Part shown: one piece after another, positions 26,326 through 33,800 of the stretch | How positions within the stretch are numbered: position 1 is the stretch's first letter | Layout of the letters: each line of letters starts with the position of its first letter | Assembly: GCF_001953305.1 (NCBI RefSeq) | Contig: NZ_MTFE01000010.1 | Coordinates: forward strand, 4,407,387 to 4,468,456 | Direction: 5' to 3' | DNA length: 61,070 nt | Source: Cnuella takakiae | GTDB taxonomy: Bacteria > Bacteroidota > Bacteroidia > Chitinophagales > Chitinophagaceae | Notes under the pieces: generated by a model | Databases searched by the model: none | Told to the model about the DNA's origin: nothing | The model's input: the letters and a program-made list of their open reading frames with translations, nothing else | Translations under genes and position numbers: made by a program

Positions 26326-27784
26326 TTGCTCCCAGCACCATCGCCTTTACCTCATTCATATGTACCCGCTCTTGTTGCATGGTATCGCGGTGGCGGATGG
26401 TAACGGTACCGTCTTCCTTGGTCTGGTGATCGATGGTAACGCAGAAAGGCGTACCGATGGCATCCATCCGGCGGTAGCGTTTACCGATGGTGTCTTTCTC
26501 TTCATAAAAGCAACGGAAGCTGCCTTTGCACCCATTCATCAGTTCGCGGGCTATATCGGGCAGCCCGTCTTTTTTCACCAGCGGCAAAACGGCGAGTTTA
26601 ATGGGGGCCAGCTTTGCGGGCAGCTTCAGCACCACGCGGCTGTCCTGGCGCTCTTCGGTGCTCAGGTCCTGCTCTTCGTAGGCCTGGCTCAGCACCATCA
26701 TCACGGTACGGTCCACACCAATGGAAGTTTCAATTACATAAGGAATATAGTTGCCGTAAGCCTTGCCGGTTTCGGGGTCGATATCCGCATCGAAATACTG
26801 CATCTTCTTGCGGCTGTACTCCTGGTGGTTGCGCAGGTCAAAGTCGGTGCGGCTGTGTATGCCTTCCACCTCTTTGAAACCAATGGGGAAGTTGAATTCA
26901 ATGTCGCAGGCGGCATCGGCATAGTGGGCCAGCTTCACGTGGTCGTGAAAGCGGTACTGGTCGGCAGGGATACCGAGGCTCAGGTGCCACTTCATGCGCT
27001 CTTCTTTCCAGTACTCGTACCACTCCTTCTGCGAACCGGGACGGATGAAGAACTGCATTTCCATCTGCTCAAATTCGCGCATGCGGAAAATAAACTGGCG
27101 GGCAACGATCTCGTTGCGGAAAGCCTTACCAATTTGTGCAATACCAAACGGGATCTTCATCCGGCCGGTCTTCTGCACGTTGAGAAAGTTCACGAAGATG
27201 CCCTGTGCCGTTTCAGGACGCAGGTAGATCTTATTCTCTTCGCTGCCATCGGAAATAGCACCGTATTCGGTAGAGAACATCAGGTTGAACTGGCGCACAT
27301 CGGTCCAGTTGGCAGTGCCGCTGATGGCGCATACGATCTTATTGTTCTCGATCAGGGTTTTAAGCCCGTCGAAGTCGCTGTTGGCAAGCAATTGATCCAT
27401 CTGCTGTTGCAGCAGGTCGGCCTGGTCCTGCTGGCCGGCTTTTTCCAGCTCATCGATCCGGGCTTCAATGAGGTGATCGACCCGGTAGCGTTTCTGGCTG
27501 TCCTTGTTGTCGATCATGGGGTCGGAAAAATTATCAACATGACCCGAAGCCTTCCAGGTGGTGGGGTGCATAAAGATGGCCGCATCGATGCCCACGATGT
27601 TTTCGTACATCTGGATCATGCTTTTCCACCAGTAATCCTTGATGTTCTTTTTCAGCTCGGAGCCCCACTGGCCGTAATCGTATACCGCCGCCAGTCCGTC
27701 GTAAATTTCGGACGAAGGGAAGATAAAGCCATACTCCTTGCAGTGCGATATGATTGCCTGGAACCTGTTGTTATCTGTTGCCAT
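26318..27784 (-). CDS. glyS: Glycine--tRNA ligase
   Basis: A 488-residue class II aminoacyl-tRNA synthetase of the alpha2 (eukaryote/archaea-like) GlyRS type, charging tRNA-Gly. Motif 2 is visible as FRNEIVARQFIFRMREFEQMEMQFF. Class II sequences LRPETAQGIFVNF and motif 3 ETSIGVDRTVMMVLSQAYEEQ follow, and a C-terminal anticodon-binding domain begins PIKLAVLPLVKKDG. Length is normal. A TATATTTG -7 box lies 8 bases before the ATG. Confidence 0.97.
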   Translation of the reverse strand: MATDNNRFQAIISHCKEYGFIFPSSEIYDGLAAVYDYGQWGSELKKNIKDYWWKSMIQMYENIVGIDAAIFMHPTTWKASGHVDNFSDPMIDNKDSQKRYRVDHLIEARIDELEKAGQQDQADLLQQQMDQLLANSDFDGLKTLIENNKIVCAISGTANWTDVRQFNLMFSTEYGAISDGSEENKIYLRPETAQGIFVNFLNVQKTGRMKIPFGIAQIGKAFRNEIVARQFIFRMREFEQMEMQFFIRPGSQKEWYEYWKEERMKWHLSLGIPADQYRFHDHVKLAHYADAACDIEFNFPIGFKEVEGIHSRTDFDLRNHQEYSRKKMQYFDADIDPETGKAYGNYIPYVIETSIGVDRTVMMVLSQAYEEQDLSTEERQDSRVVLKLPAKLAPIKLAVLPLVKKDGLPDIARELMNGCKGSFRCFYEEKDTIGKRYRRMDAIGTPFCVTIDHQTKEDGTVTIRHRDTMQQERVHMNEVKAMVLGAIG

Positions 27785-27792
27785 AGTGGGGG

Positions 27793-27800
27793 CAAATATA
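27793..27800 (-). promoter_or_regulatory. Bacteroidota -7 box of glyS
   Basis: TATATTTG on the minus strand matches TAnnTTTG exactly, just upstream of the glyS ATG at 27784. This again implies a very short leader. Confidence 0.5.
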
Positions 27801-27880
27801 GTTTATGGTTGTTTGTTTAAAGTTTTTGGTTGCCCCAATAGGTTCAACCAAAAACCAAAAATGGCAACCACAAACCCTTA
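27801..27880. repeat. Inverted TTTTTGG-type repeat between yihY-like gene and glyS
   Basis: TTTATGGTTGTTTG...TTTTTGGTTGCC (27802-27833) and GGTTCAACCAAAAACC...GGCAACCACAAACC (27841-27877) are inverted copies. The right arm directly follows the TAA of the YihY/BrkB gene. Confidence 0.6.
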
Positions 27881-28996
27881 ATGCCGCTCCTTTGTCCAGC
27901 CCACCAACCTGCTTACAGCCAGCACAGCCAGTGAACGGAGGGTTTCCGCCGATCCCATACCCTCGGGCTCGGGTGCAGGCTGGTTGAGGGGTTCGGCCTT
28001 GGGCAGGGTAAGCGAACCACTGGTTTTAGCGTTCTCCATGGAACGTGCATGGCTGCGCAACGATTGCTGTCCGCCTTCCACGGTAACCGCCTGCACTACT
28101 ACTGCGTATTTGTTGGGCCGTATATCGGAGCCATATTCCAGCGCATAGGCCTTGGTAAACTCGGCACCGAAATAAAGAATGATGGCGGAATAATAGACCC
28201 AAAGGATCAGCACCACCAACGAACCTGCAGTACCATAGGTGCTGCCTACTTCACTTTTACCGATGTACAGACCAATGGCAAATTTGCCGATCATGAACAG
28301 GATGGCTGTGGCAATGGAGCCTGCCCATACATCGCGCCAGCGGATGGCAGCATCGGGCAGCACTTTAAAAATAACGGCGAATAATAAGGTGATAACGCCC
28401 AGCGTAATTACCAGGTTGATGACGTACATGAGAATAATCGATACATCGGGGAAACGGGCCAGCAGCCGCTCGTTAAGACCTTCAATGATGGCCGTCACCG
28501 CCAGCGACACCAGCAGCAGGAAGCCCAGGGAGCCGATAACGCCAAAGGAGAGCAGCCTGTTTTTGAGCATTATCAGCACGCCCTGCTTGCCGGGTTTCGC
28601 CTTCAAACCCCAAATGGTATTGATGCTGTCCTGTATTTCGGCAAATACAGAGGTGGCACCCACCAGCAGGGTGATAACGCCGATGGTGGCAGCCGTGGTG
28701 CTTTTACCACTTAGGGATGCACTTTTTACAATCTGCTGTATTTGGGCTGCCGCATCGGCGCCCACAAAACCGCGCAACTGGTTGAATATGCTGCCTTCAA
28801 TGGCTTCCCGCCCCAGGAACACACCCGCCAGTGAAATGATCACCAGGATGAGGGGGCCTAAAGAAAAGATGGTATAATATGCCAGCGAAGCACTGAGTTT
28901 GGGCACTTTATCTTCTCCAAAACCGGCAAATGATTTTTTCAGGATATGCCACAATCCGGTCAAATTAAAGCGTTTGCTTTTGTCCTTTTGCACCAT
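27878..28996 (-). CDS. YihY/virulence factor BrkB family membrane protein
   Basis: A 372-residue inner-membrane protein with six hydrophobic segments between about residues 30 and 290 and a soluble, Pro/Ser-rich C-terminal tail. Family features are KVPKLSASLAYYTIFSLGPLILVIISLAG at the start, SIATAILFMIGKFAIGLYIG, and GSTYGTAGSLVVLILWVYYSAIILYFGAEFTKAYA. The family was once linked to RNase BN but has no firm function; it is probably an envelope or transport-related protein. It lies downstream of the MazG/globin cluster on the same strand. Confidence 0.92.
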   Translation of the reverse strand: MVQKDKSKRFNLTGLWHILKKSFAGFGEDKVPKLSASLAYYTIFSLGPLILVIISLAGVFLGREAIEGSIFNQLRGFVGADAAAQIQQIVKSASLSGKSTTAATIGVITLLVGATSVFAEIQDSINTIWGLKAKPGKQGVLIMLKNRLLSFGVIGSLGFLLLVSLAVTAIIEGLNERLLARFPDVSIILMYVINLVITLGVITLLFAVIFKVLPDAAIRWRDVWAGSIATAILFMIGKFAIGLYIGKSEVGSTYGTAGSLVVLILWVYYSAIILYFGAEFTKAYALEYGSDIRPNKYAVVVQAVTVEGGQQSLRSHARSMENAKTSGSLTLPKAEPLNQPAPEPEGMGSAETLRSLAVLAVSRLVGWTKERH

Positions 28997-29039
28997 AGGT
29001 CAGCTTTTGCTGCTAGGGTTGCAAAAAAACGGCCACTTA

Positions 29040-29135
29040 CATGCAGGAGTTGGGATTTTGGATTTTGGAACTTGCCGGCACCCATCAATTGGCTACTGCA
29101 ATAAGTTCCCGAAATCCGGAATCCCACAACCGAAA
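29040..29135. repeat. Inverted GGGATTTCGG-type repeat
   Basis: TTGGGATTTTGGATTTTGGA and GAACTTGCCGG (about 29049-29078) are mirrored by AAGTTCCCGAAATCC and GGAATCCCACAACCGAAATC (29100-29135). A related inverted pair lies at 39966-40125. It fills the space after the MazG-like stop. Confidence 0.55.
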
Positions 29136-29462
29136 TCACTTCAGCTTGGGGTTCTCCTGGTGGCGGCTGGCATCGCGGATATTCTTTTTGTCGAAATTCT
29201 TTTGCAGGGCGTCGGTAAGGTTCACGCCAGTTTGGTTGGCAATGCAGATGAGCACCCACAGCACATCGGCCAGTTCGTCGGAGAGCTCTTTGCCTTTATC
29301 GCTTTCTTTAAAAGACTGCTCGCCATAGGTGCGGCTCATCAGCCTTGCCACTTCGCCTACTTCCTCGGTGAGGATGGCCATATTGGTGAGTTCATTGAAA
29401 TAGCGCACACCAGTAGTATTGATCCACTGGTCTACTTGGTGCTGTGCTTCTTCTAAGGTCAT
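29136..29462 (-). CDS. MazG-like nucleotide pyrophosphohydrolase
   Basis: A 108-residue all-alpha NTP pyrophosphohydrolase that would hydrolyse noncanonical or excess (d)NTPs to NMP and PPi. The metal-binding pattern is visible: LTEEVGEVARLM (EEVxE) and DELADVLWVLICIANQTG (ExxDxxW-like). I chose the ATG at 29462 (MTLEEAQHQVDQW), which gives the usual length. The ATG at 29510 would add 16 residues encoded by repeat sequence (NQKPKTNN). It probably forms a transcription unit with the globin gene upstream. Confidence 0.88.
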   Translation of the reverse strand: MTLEEAQHQVDQWINTTGVRYFNELTNMAILTEEVGEVARLMSRTYGEQSFKESDKGKELSDELADVLWVLICIANQTGVNLTDALQKNFDKKNIRDASRHQENPKLK

Positions 29463-29464
29463 TA

Positions 29465-29560
29465 GTGGGTTATTTGTTTTTGGTTTTTGGTTGGAATTAT
29501 CTTTTGCCATTACAGCCTGCAACAATAAATCAAAAACCAAAAACTACAAACCGATCATGC
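29465..29560. repeat. Inverted TTTTTGG-type repeat between globin and MazG-like genes
   Basis: GTTTTTGGTTTTTGGTTGG (about 29477-29495) is mirrored by AATCAAAAACCAAAAACTAC (about 29527-29546). The globin TAG stop (29544-29546) is formed where the arm begins. Confidence 0.6.
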
Positions 29561-29930
29561 CATGGTTCAGCTTCAGGTGCATCATGGTAGCAATAGAGGT
29601 AGCGCGCTGTGCCATCAGGGTGGCATTGGGACCTTCAAAATGTTGGTGAATGGTTTGGGTAAACAGGGCTACCCAGCGGTCAAGGTGTTCTTTTTTAATG
29701 GCGGAAAGGTGGTGGATATTGCGGTGGAGCTCCATCACGTTTTTACCATACCCCCGGTTACCCAGCACCACGGATTCCCAGAAGTCGGTGATCAGGGACA
29801 GGTGCCTGCTCATATCGAGGGGCACCACCTGGGTAAAGAAAAATCCGATCACTTCATCCTGCAAAGCCTGCTCGTAAAAATGGGCCAGCATGGTTTCCAG
29901 TTGGCTCCTCGTTGTCACATCGGGTTTCAT
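29544..29930 (-). CDS. Group III truncated haemoglobin
   Basis: A 128-residue 2-on-2 globin. Typical features are MLAHFYEQALQDEVIGFFF at the start (helices A-B), DFWESVVLGNRGYGKNVMELHRNIH with the proximal-side region, and HLDRWVALFTQTI. Group III truncated globins bind O2 or NO, or use peroxide, in the cytoplasm; their physiological role is poorly defined. It is followed on the same strand by the MazG-like gene, separated only by a repeat. Confidence 0.9.
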   Translation of the reverse strand: MKPDVTTRSQLETMLAHFYEQALQDEVIGFFFTQVVPLDMSRHLSLITDFWESVVLGNRGYGKNVMELHRNIHHLSAIKKEHLDRWVALFTQTIHQHFEGPNATLMAQRATSIATMMHLKLNHGMIGL

Positions 29931-30013
29931 GCGGCGAAGCTAAGCTTCTTGCCCAACGGCTATCCCAAGCATTACCAATCAAGCACCTGATCTTCATCAG
30001 GAATAACGAGGGT

Positions 30014-30667
30014 TTAAAGACCCAGTTTGTTGATAAGGGCATGCATGGCTACCAACTTGCTAGCCATCATGTCCACCAATTCATTATCGGTAGGTACGGT
30101 TGAATTTACCAACCCATTTCTTTGCCGCAACCCAAACGCTCTGTTTTCATCGATGATGCCCGAGTTGGGATTGATATATTTATCCTGTAAAAACACAACC
30201 GGTACAGAGCATTTTTTCCGCAAGGAATACTCCGATTCTGCTACCCGGTAAACCTGTGGCTCTTCCGGATTATTCACCACCAGGCGGGCCACTTCATCGC
30301 CAGTGTTGTTCCAAACCGACAGATAAGATTTGAATTTGTAGCTCACCACCTTTTGATAACGTTCGGTATTAACTATACTAGTTGTAGGTTCCTTGCTGAT
30401 CAGGTCGGCTTCTACAATAAAAACGGTATCCAGCCGGTGGGTGATAGAATATTCAGCTTTACAACGGGTACAGGAACGTGCATCGTTGAGTTGTCTGATG
30501 GTTGCAGGCAGCAAAGCATCGATGGCCTTGAGTATACGGGGCTTCTTCAGCCAGGCTGTTGGAAGCGCATCCAGGGAATAGCTGGTAAACCTGTGCGCTT
30601 GTTGCGCTTTGGCCGGAGCTTTTGCAAACAGGAAGATGATAAGGGTGAGCGGAAGGAACTTAAACAT
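30014..30667 (-). CDS. Exported hypothetical protein
   Basis: A 217-residue protein with a signal peptide (MFKFLPLTLIIFLFAKAPAKAQ). The mature part has a CTRC pair near residue 65 and a lone Cys in KKCSVPVVFL, mixed alpha/beta character and no repeats. I do not recognise a family. It lies alone between the globin and dtd genes, with no operon clue. Confidence 0.75.
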   Translation of the reverse strand: MFKFLPLTLIIFLFAKAPAKAQQAHRFTSYSLDALPTAWLKKPRILKAIDALLPATIRQLNDARSCTRCKAEYSITHRLDTVFIVEADLISKEPTTSIVNTERYQKVVSYKFKSYLSVWNNTGDEVARLVVNNPEEPQVYRVAESEYSLRKKCSVPVVFLQDKYINPNSGIIDENRAFGLRQRNGLVNSTVPTDNELVDMMASKLVAMHALINKLGL

Positions 30668-30754
30668 AAAGCAGTTTTTGGTGGACTGTACCAGGATTGT
30701 AATTTACCGGATTAACCTTTGGCTGAGGTTAAGCCTTTGCCAACAATAATTGGG

Positions 30755-31207
30755 TTATTCTTTGTTTTGGGAATCCACGGTAATCGTTACCGGCCCATCG
30801 TTGAGCAGTTCCACCTTCATGTCGGCGCCAAAGATGCCGGTAGCAACGGGTTTGCCCAGGTTTTGGGTCAGTTGGGCAATCATTTGTTCGTACAACGGAA
30901 TAGCCACCGGCGGTTTGGATGCTCGGATATAAGAAGGCCTATTACCTTTTTTGGTGGATGCATGCAGGGTAAACTGGCTTACGAGCAGAATGTCGCCGCC
31001 CGCATCGAGTACCGAACGGTTCATGACACCAGCATCATCGTTGAAGATGCGCATGTTTACAATTTTCCCACTGAGCCACTCTACATCTACTGTGCTGTCG
31101 GCGTCTTCTATGCCTAAAAGCACCAGCAGCCCCTGCTTAATGGCCCCGGTAATTTGTCCGTCTACAGTTACACTTGCCCTGCTTACCCTTTGAATTACTG
31201 CCCGCAT
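30755..31207 (-). CDS. dtd: D-aminoacyl-tRNA deacylase
   Basis: A 150-residue cytosolic proofreading enzyme that frees tRNAs from D-amino acids (and glycine from tRNA-Ala). It starts MRAVIQRVSRASVTVDG and carries the active-site signatures LVSQFTLHA and NDGPVTI (the Gly-cisPro type loop), at full family length. Confidence 0.96.
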   Translation of the reverse strand: MRAVIQRVSRASVTVDGQITGAIKQGLLVLLGIEDADSTVDVEWLSGKIVNMRIFNDDAGVMNRSVLDAGGDILLVSQFTLHASTKKGNRPSYIRASKPPVAIPLYEQMIAQLTQNLGKPVATGIFGADMKVELLNDGPVTITVDSQNKE

Positions 31208-31357
31208 AAAGATTTAAAAAAGTATGATGTAGTAAGTACGAAGTTTGTAGTGCGAAGTAAAGGGCTGAATGGATAAGGCGCATAAAAGAAAGAATAGCGA
31301 ACGAACAAAAAATTCAGCCGGCAGAACGCCACAAAACGGGCCACAAAAAGAACGAGC

Positions 31358-31759
31358 ATGGATGTACGATCTGAATTGAAGCTGACCACAAGCCGCAGCG
31401 GCGGTGCCGGTGGGCAAAATGTAAACAAGGTGGAAACAGCCGTACAGGCTTCTTTTGATATTGCCGCATCGCAACTGCTCACCGATGCTCAAAAAACTTT
31501 GATAACCGAAAAGCTCGCCAACCGCATCAATGCCGAAGGCCTGCTGCAGGTAAAAGCTCAAACCTACCGAACCCAAATTCAAAACAGGGAAGAAGCCATC
31601 CGCAAGATCAATGAGCTGCTGCGCAACGCCCTCCACCGCAAAAAGGCAAGGATCGCCACCCGCCCTACCAAGGCATCGAAAGAAAAAAGGGTGGATACTA
31701 AAAAGAAAAAGGCTTCCGTTAAAGAAAACAGGAAAAGGATCAGGCCCGGGCAGTTTTAG
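31358..31759 (+). CDS. arfB: Alternative ribosome-rescue peptidyl-tRNA hydrolase ArfB
   Basis: A 133-residue release-factor-like protein with the catalytic GGQ loop (RSGGAGGQNVNKVETAV, near the N-terminus) and a strongly basic C-terminal tail (KKKKASVKENRKRIRPGQF) that would sit in the empty mRNA channel. It releases peptides from ribosomes stalled without a stop codon. Divergent from dtd. Confidence 0.94.
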   Translation: MDVRSELKLTTSRSGGAGGQNVNKVETAVQASFDIAASQLLTDAQKTLITEKLANRINAEGLLQVKAQTYRTQIQNREEAIRKINELLRNALHRKKARIATRPTKASKEKRVDTKKKKASVKENRKRIRPGQF

Positions 31760-31805
31760 CCTTTGTGCAGGTTTTTCGTAGATTGGTCCCTATCCCGCTG
31801 ATGCT

Positions 31806-32561
31806 ATGAAATCATTTTTACTCCCACTGCTGTTTTTCATCCTCCTGCTTTCCGGCTGTAGCAAAGAAGTCAGCCAGCAAGGGAGTATGGCACCGACCGC
31901 TACCCTCAAGATCAAATTCGAGCACCAATTCAAAGGCCAGCCCCTGGAGCTTAACACCAACTATCAAAATGATTTCGGCGAGGCGTTCAGCATCGGCCGC
32001 TTCAAATACTATATCTCCAATATCGTCCTATACCGGGGCAGCAATGCAAGTGTCCTCCCTGAAACGTATTTCCTTATTGACGAAAACGATACAGCTTCCA
32101 AAACCCTGCGCATACCCATAGCGGCGGGCAACTATGACCAGATGCATTTATTGCTGGGTGTGGACAGTGCCCGCAATGTAAGCGGTGCACAAACCGGTGC
32201 CCTCGACCCCCTCAACGATATGTTCTGGACCTGGAATACCGGCTATATCATGGTGAAGCTGGAAGGCAGCTCGCCGCTATCTACTCAACCCAACAACCGC
32301 ATCCAGTATCATATTGGCGGCTTCAGCGGCGCCTACAGTGCGCTGCGCCAAATGGAGACCGGCTTTCCTAGCTCCGTGGAGGTAAAGAGCGGCCAAACGC
32401 TTACCGTAACTTTTAATGCCGACCTGCAGCGCTGGTTCAACGGTGTACACGATCTGCCCATTGCGGGACAAACCGTGGCCATGACACCCGGACCTTTGTC
32501 GGCCCGTTATGCCGATAATGCCGTAAGTATGTTTTCGGTAAAAGATGCCCGCGTACAATGA
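31806..32561 (+). CDS. MbnP family copper-binding-type lipoprotein
   Basis: A 251-residue lipoprotein (lipobox LLSGC, Cys18) with an MbnP-type domain: FGEAFSIGRFKYYISNIVLY (about 58-76), the family's LLLGVDSARN (about 115-123), and DPLNDMFWTWNTGYIMVKLEG (about 134-154) with Trp141 and Trp143. In methanotrophs, MbnP is a periplasmic copper protein in which a Trp is oxidised to kynurenine by the dihaem enzyme MbnH. Here the MbnH-like gene overlaps its stop codon by 4 bases, so the two are translationally coupled. No methanobactin precursor gene is near, so the role is inferred as copper handling outside methanobactin synthesis. Confidence 0.88.
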   Translation: MKSFLLPLLFFILLLSGCSKEVSQQGSMAPTATLKIKFEHQFKGQPLELNTNYQNDFGEAFSIGRFKYYISNIVLYRGSNASVLPETYFLIDENDTASKTLRIPIAAGNYDQMHLLLGVDSARNVSGAQTGALDPLNDMFWTWNTGYIMVKLEGSSPLSTQPNNRIQYHIGGFSGAYSALRQMETGFPSSVEVKSGQTLTVTFNADLQRWFNGVHDLPIAGQTVAMTPGPLSARYADNAVSMFSVKDARVQ

Positions 32562-33598
32562 GGTGGCGCTGCACCATATCAACCCTTGTTTTTTGTGTGG
32601 CGGCTGCCAGTATGCTTATAAATGCCTGCAACAAAAAAGACGTGGAAAAGGGCACAACGTCCGTGTCTTTTGAAGTGCCCGCCGGTTTTCCGCAACCGGT
32701 TTACGACTTTTCCAAAAACCCGCTCACCAGGGAAGGTATTGCCCTTGGGCGGCAGCTTTTTTACGATGGCATCCTGAGCAAGGACGGCCAAACACCCTGT
32801 GCTTCCTGCCACCAGCAGTTTGCCGCTTTTGCCACCTTCGACCACGACCTGAGCCATGGTGTGGACAATGGTTTTACCACCCGCAACGCACAGGCCCTGA
32901 GCAACCTGGCCTGGCAGCAATCCTTTCACCACGATGGCGGCATCCTGAACCTGGAAACCCAGCCGCTGGCGCCGCTTACCGCCGCTAATGAAATGGGCGA
33001 AACCGTGGCCGGTGTGGTTGCCAAATTGAAAGGTAGCGGCAAGTACCAGCAGGCTTTCCGGGATGCCTTTGGCGAAGGCGAAATCACCAGCCAGAAGATG
33101 CTCAAAGCCCTTACCCAGTTCATGGTGACCCTGGTTTCGGCCAACAGCAAATACGATCAGGTAAAACGCGGTACAACCAGTTTTACTATTGCTGAACAAG
33201 CTGGCTATGCTACCTTTAAGGCCAAGTGCGCCAGCTGTCACCAGGAGCCGCTGTTTACCGATGGCAGTTTCCGCAACAATGGCATTGGCATCAATCCTTT
33301 TCTTAATGATGGCGGCCGCATCCGCATCACCCGCAATGCCGCCGATTCGCTCAAGTTCCAGGTGCCTTCGCTCCGTAATGTGGACCTCTCTTTTCCCTAT
33401 ATGCATGATGGCCGGTTTTACACCCTGCAACAGGTGCTGACGCATTACAGAACCGGCATTCAACAAACCCCAAATCTGGATCCAGCACTTCAGTTTGGCA
33501 TCAGCCTATCCAATACAGAAGCCAGTAATGTGCTTGCTTTCTTGAAAACGCTCACCGATTCGGCCTTTGTAAAAGACCCGCGGTTTGCTGCACCTTAA
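32558..33598 (+). CDS. MbnH/MauG-like dihaem cytochrome c peroxidase family protein
   Basis: A 346-residue exported dihaem protein with a lipobox-like signal (LINAC, Cys24). Two haem c motifs, CASCH (Cys81-His85) and CASCH (Cys224-His228), and the family signatures GRQLFYDGILSKDGQTPCASCH and VPSLRNVDLSFPYMHDGRFYTLQQVL are present. MbnH/MauG enzymes use H2O2 and a bis-Fe(IV) state to modify residues of a partner protein. Together with the overlapping MbnP gene this suggests Trp oxidation of that partner. Classical cytochrome c peroxidase activity cannot be excluded from sequence alone. Confidence 0.88.
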   Translation: MRWRCTISTLVFCVAAASMLINACNKKDVEKGTTSVSFEVPAGFPQPVYDFSKNPLTREGIALGRQLFYDGILSKDGQTPCASCHQQFAAFATFDHDLSHGVDNGFTTRNAQALSNLAWQQSFHHDGGILNLETQPLAPLTAANEMGETVAGVVAKLKGSGKYQQAFRDAFGEGEITSQKMLKALTQFMVTLVSANSKYDQVKRGTTSFTIAEQAGYATFKAKCASCHQEPLFTDGSFRNNGIGINPFLNDGGRIRITRNAADSLKFQVPSLRNVDLSFPYMHDGRFYTLQQVLTHYRTGIQQTPNLDPALQFGISLSNTEASNVLAFLKTLTDSAFVKDPRFAAP

Positions 33599-33669
33599 CC
33601 AAGAGTGCGGCAGGTGATCCTACTAACACTTGATTTATCACTAAGCTTTCCAGTTGGAGATTATAATGT

Positions 33670-33711
33670 TTCTCAAAAACTCTTTTGCGCCTTTGCTCCG
33701 CTGCGCCTTTG
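33670..33711. repeat. TTTGCGCCTTTGC-type repeat
   Basis: The words CTTTTGCGCCTTTGCTCCG and CTGCGCCTTTGCG recur at 40056-40085 and, inverted and weaker, at about 47237-47260. It lies between the convergent MbnH-like and TonB-receptor genes. Confidence 0.5.
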
Positions 33712-33712
33712 C

Positions 33713-33750
33713 GTAAAAAAAACCCCGGCAACGCCTTAACGCTGCCAGGG
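33713..33750 (-). terminator. Terminator of the TonB-dependent receptor gene
   Basis: On the minus strand an 11-bp stem with two G-T pairs (CCCTGGCAGCG/CGTTGCCGGGG) is followed by eight or more T residues. Confidence 0.75.
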
Positions 33751-33800
33751 CAAATGCAAATAACTAAGTATAGAGGCCTGCTACAATTTTACCTGCAATC

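Noticed and set aside
26360-27820. 486-codon plus-strand ORF opposite glyS
   Set aside because: It is the complement of a clear glycyl-tRNA synthetase gene and has no domain of its own.
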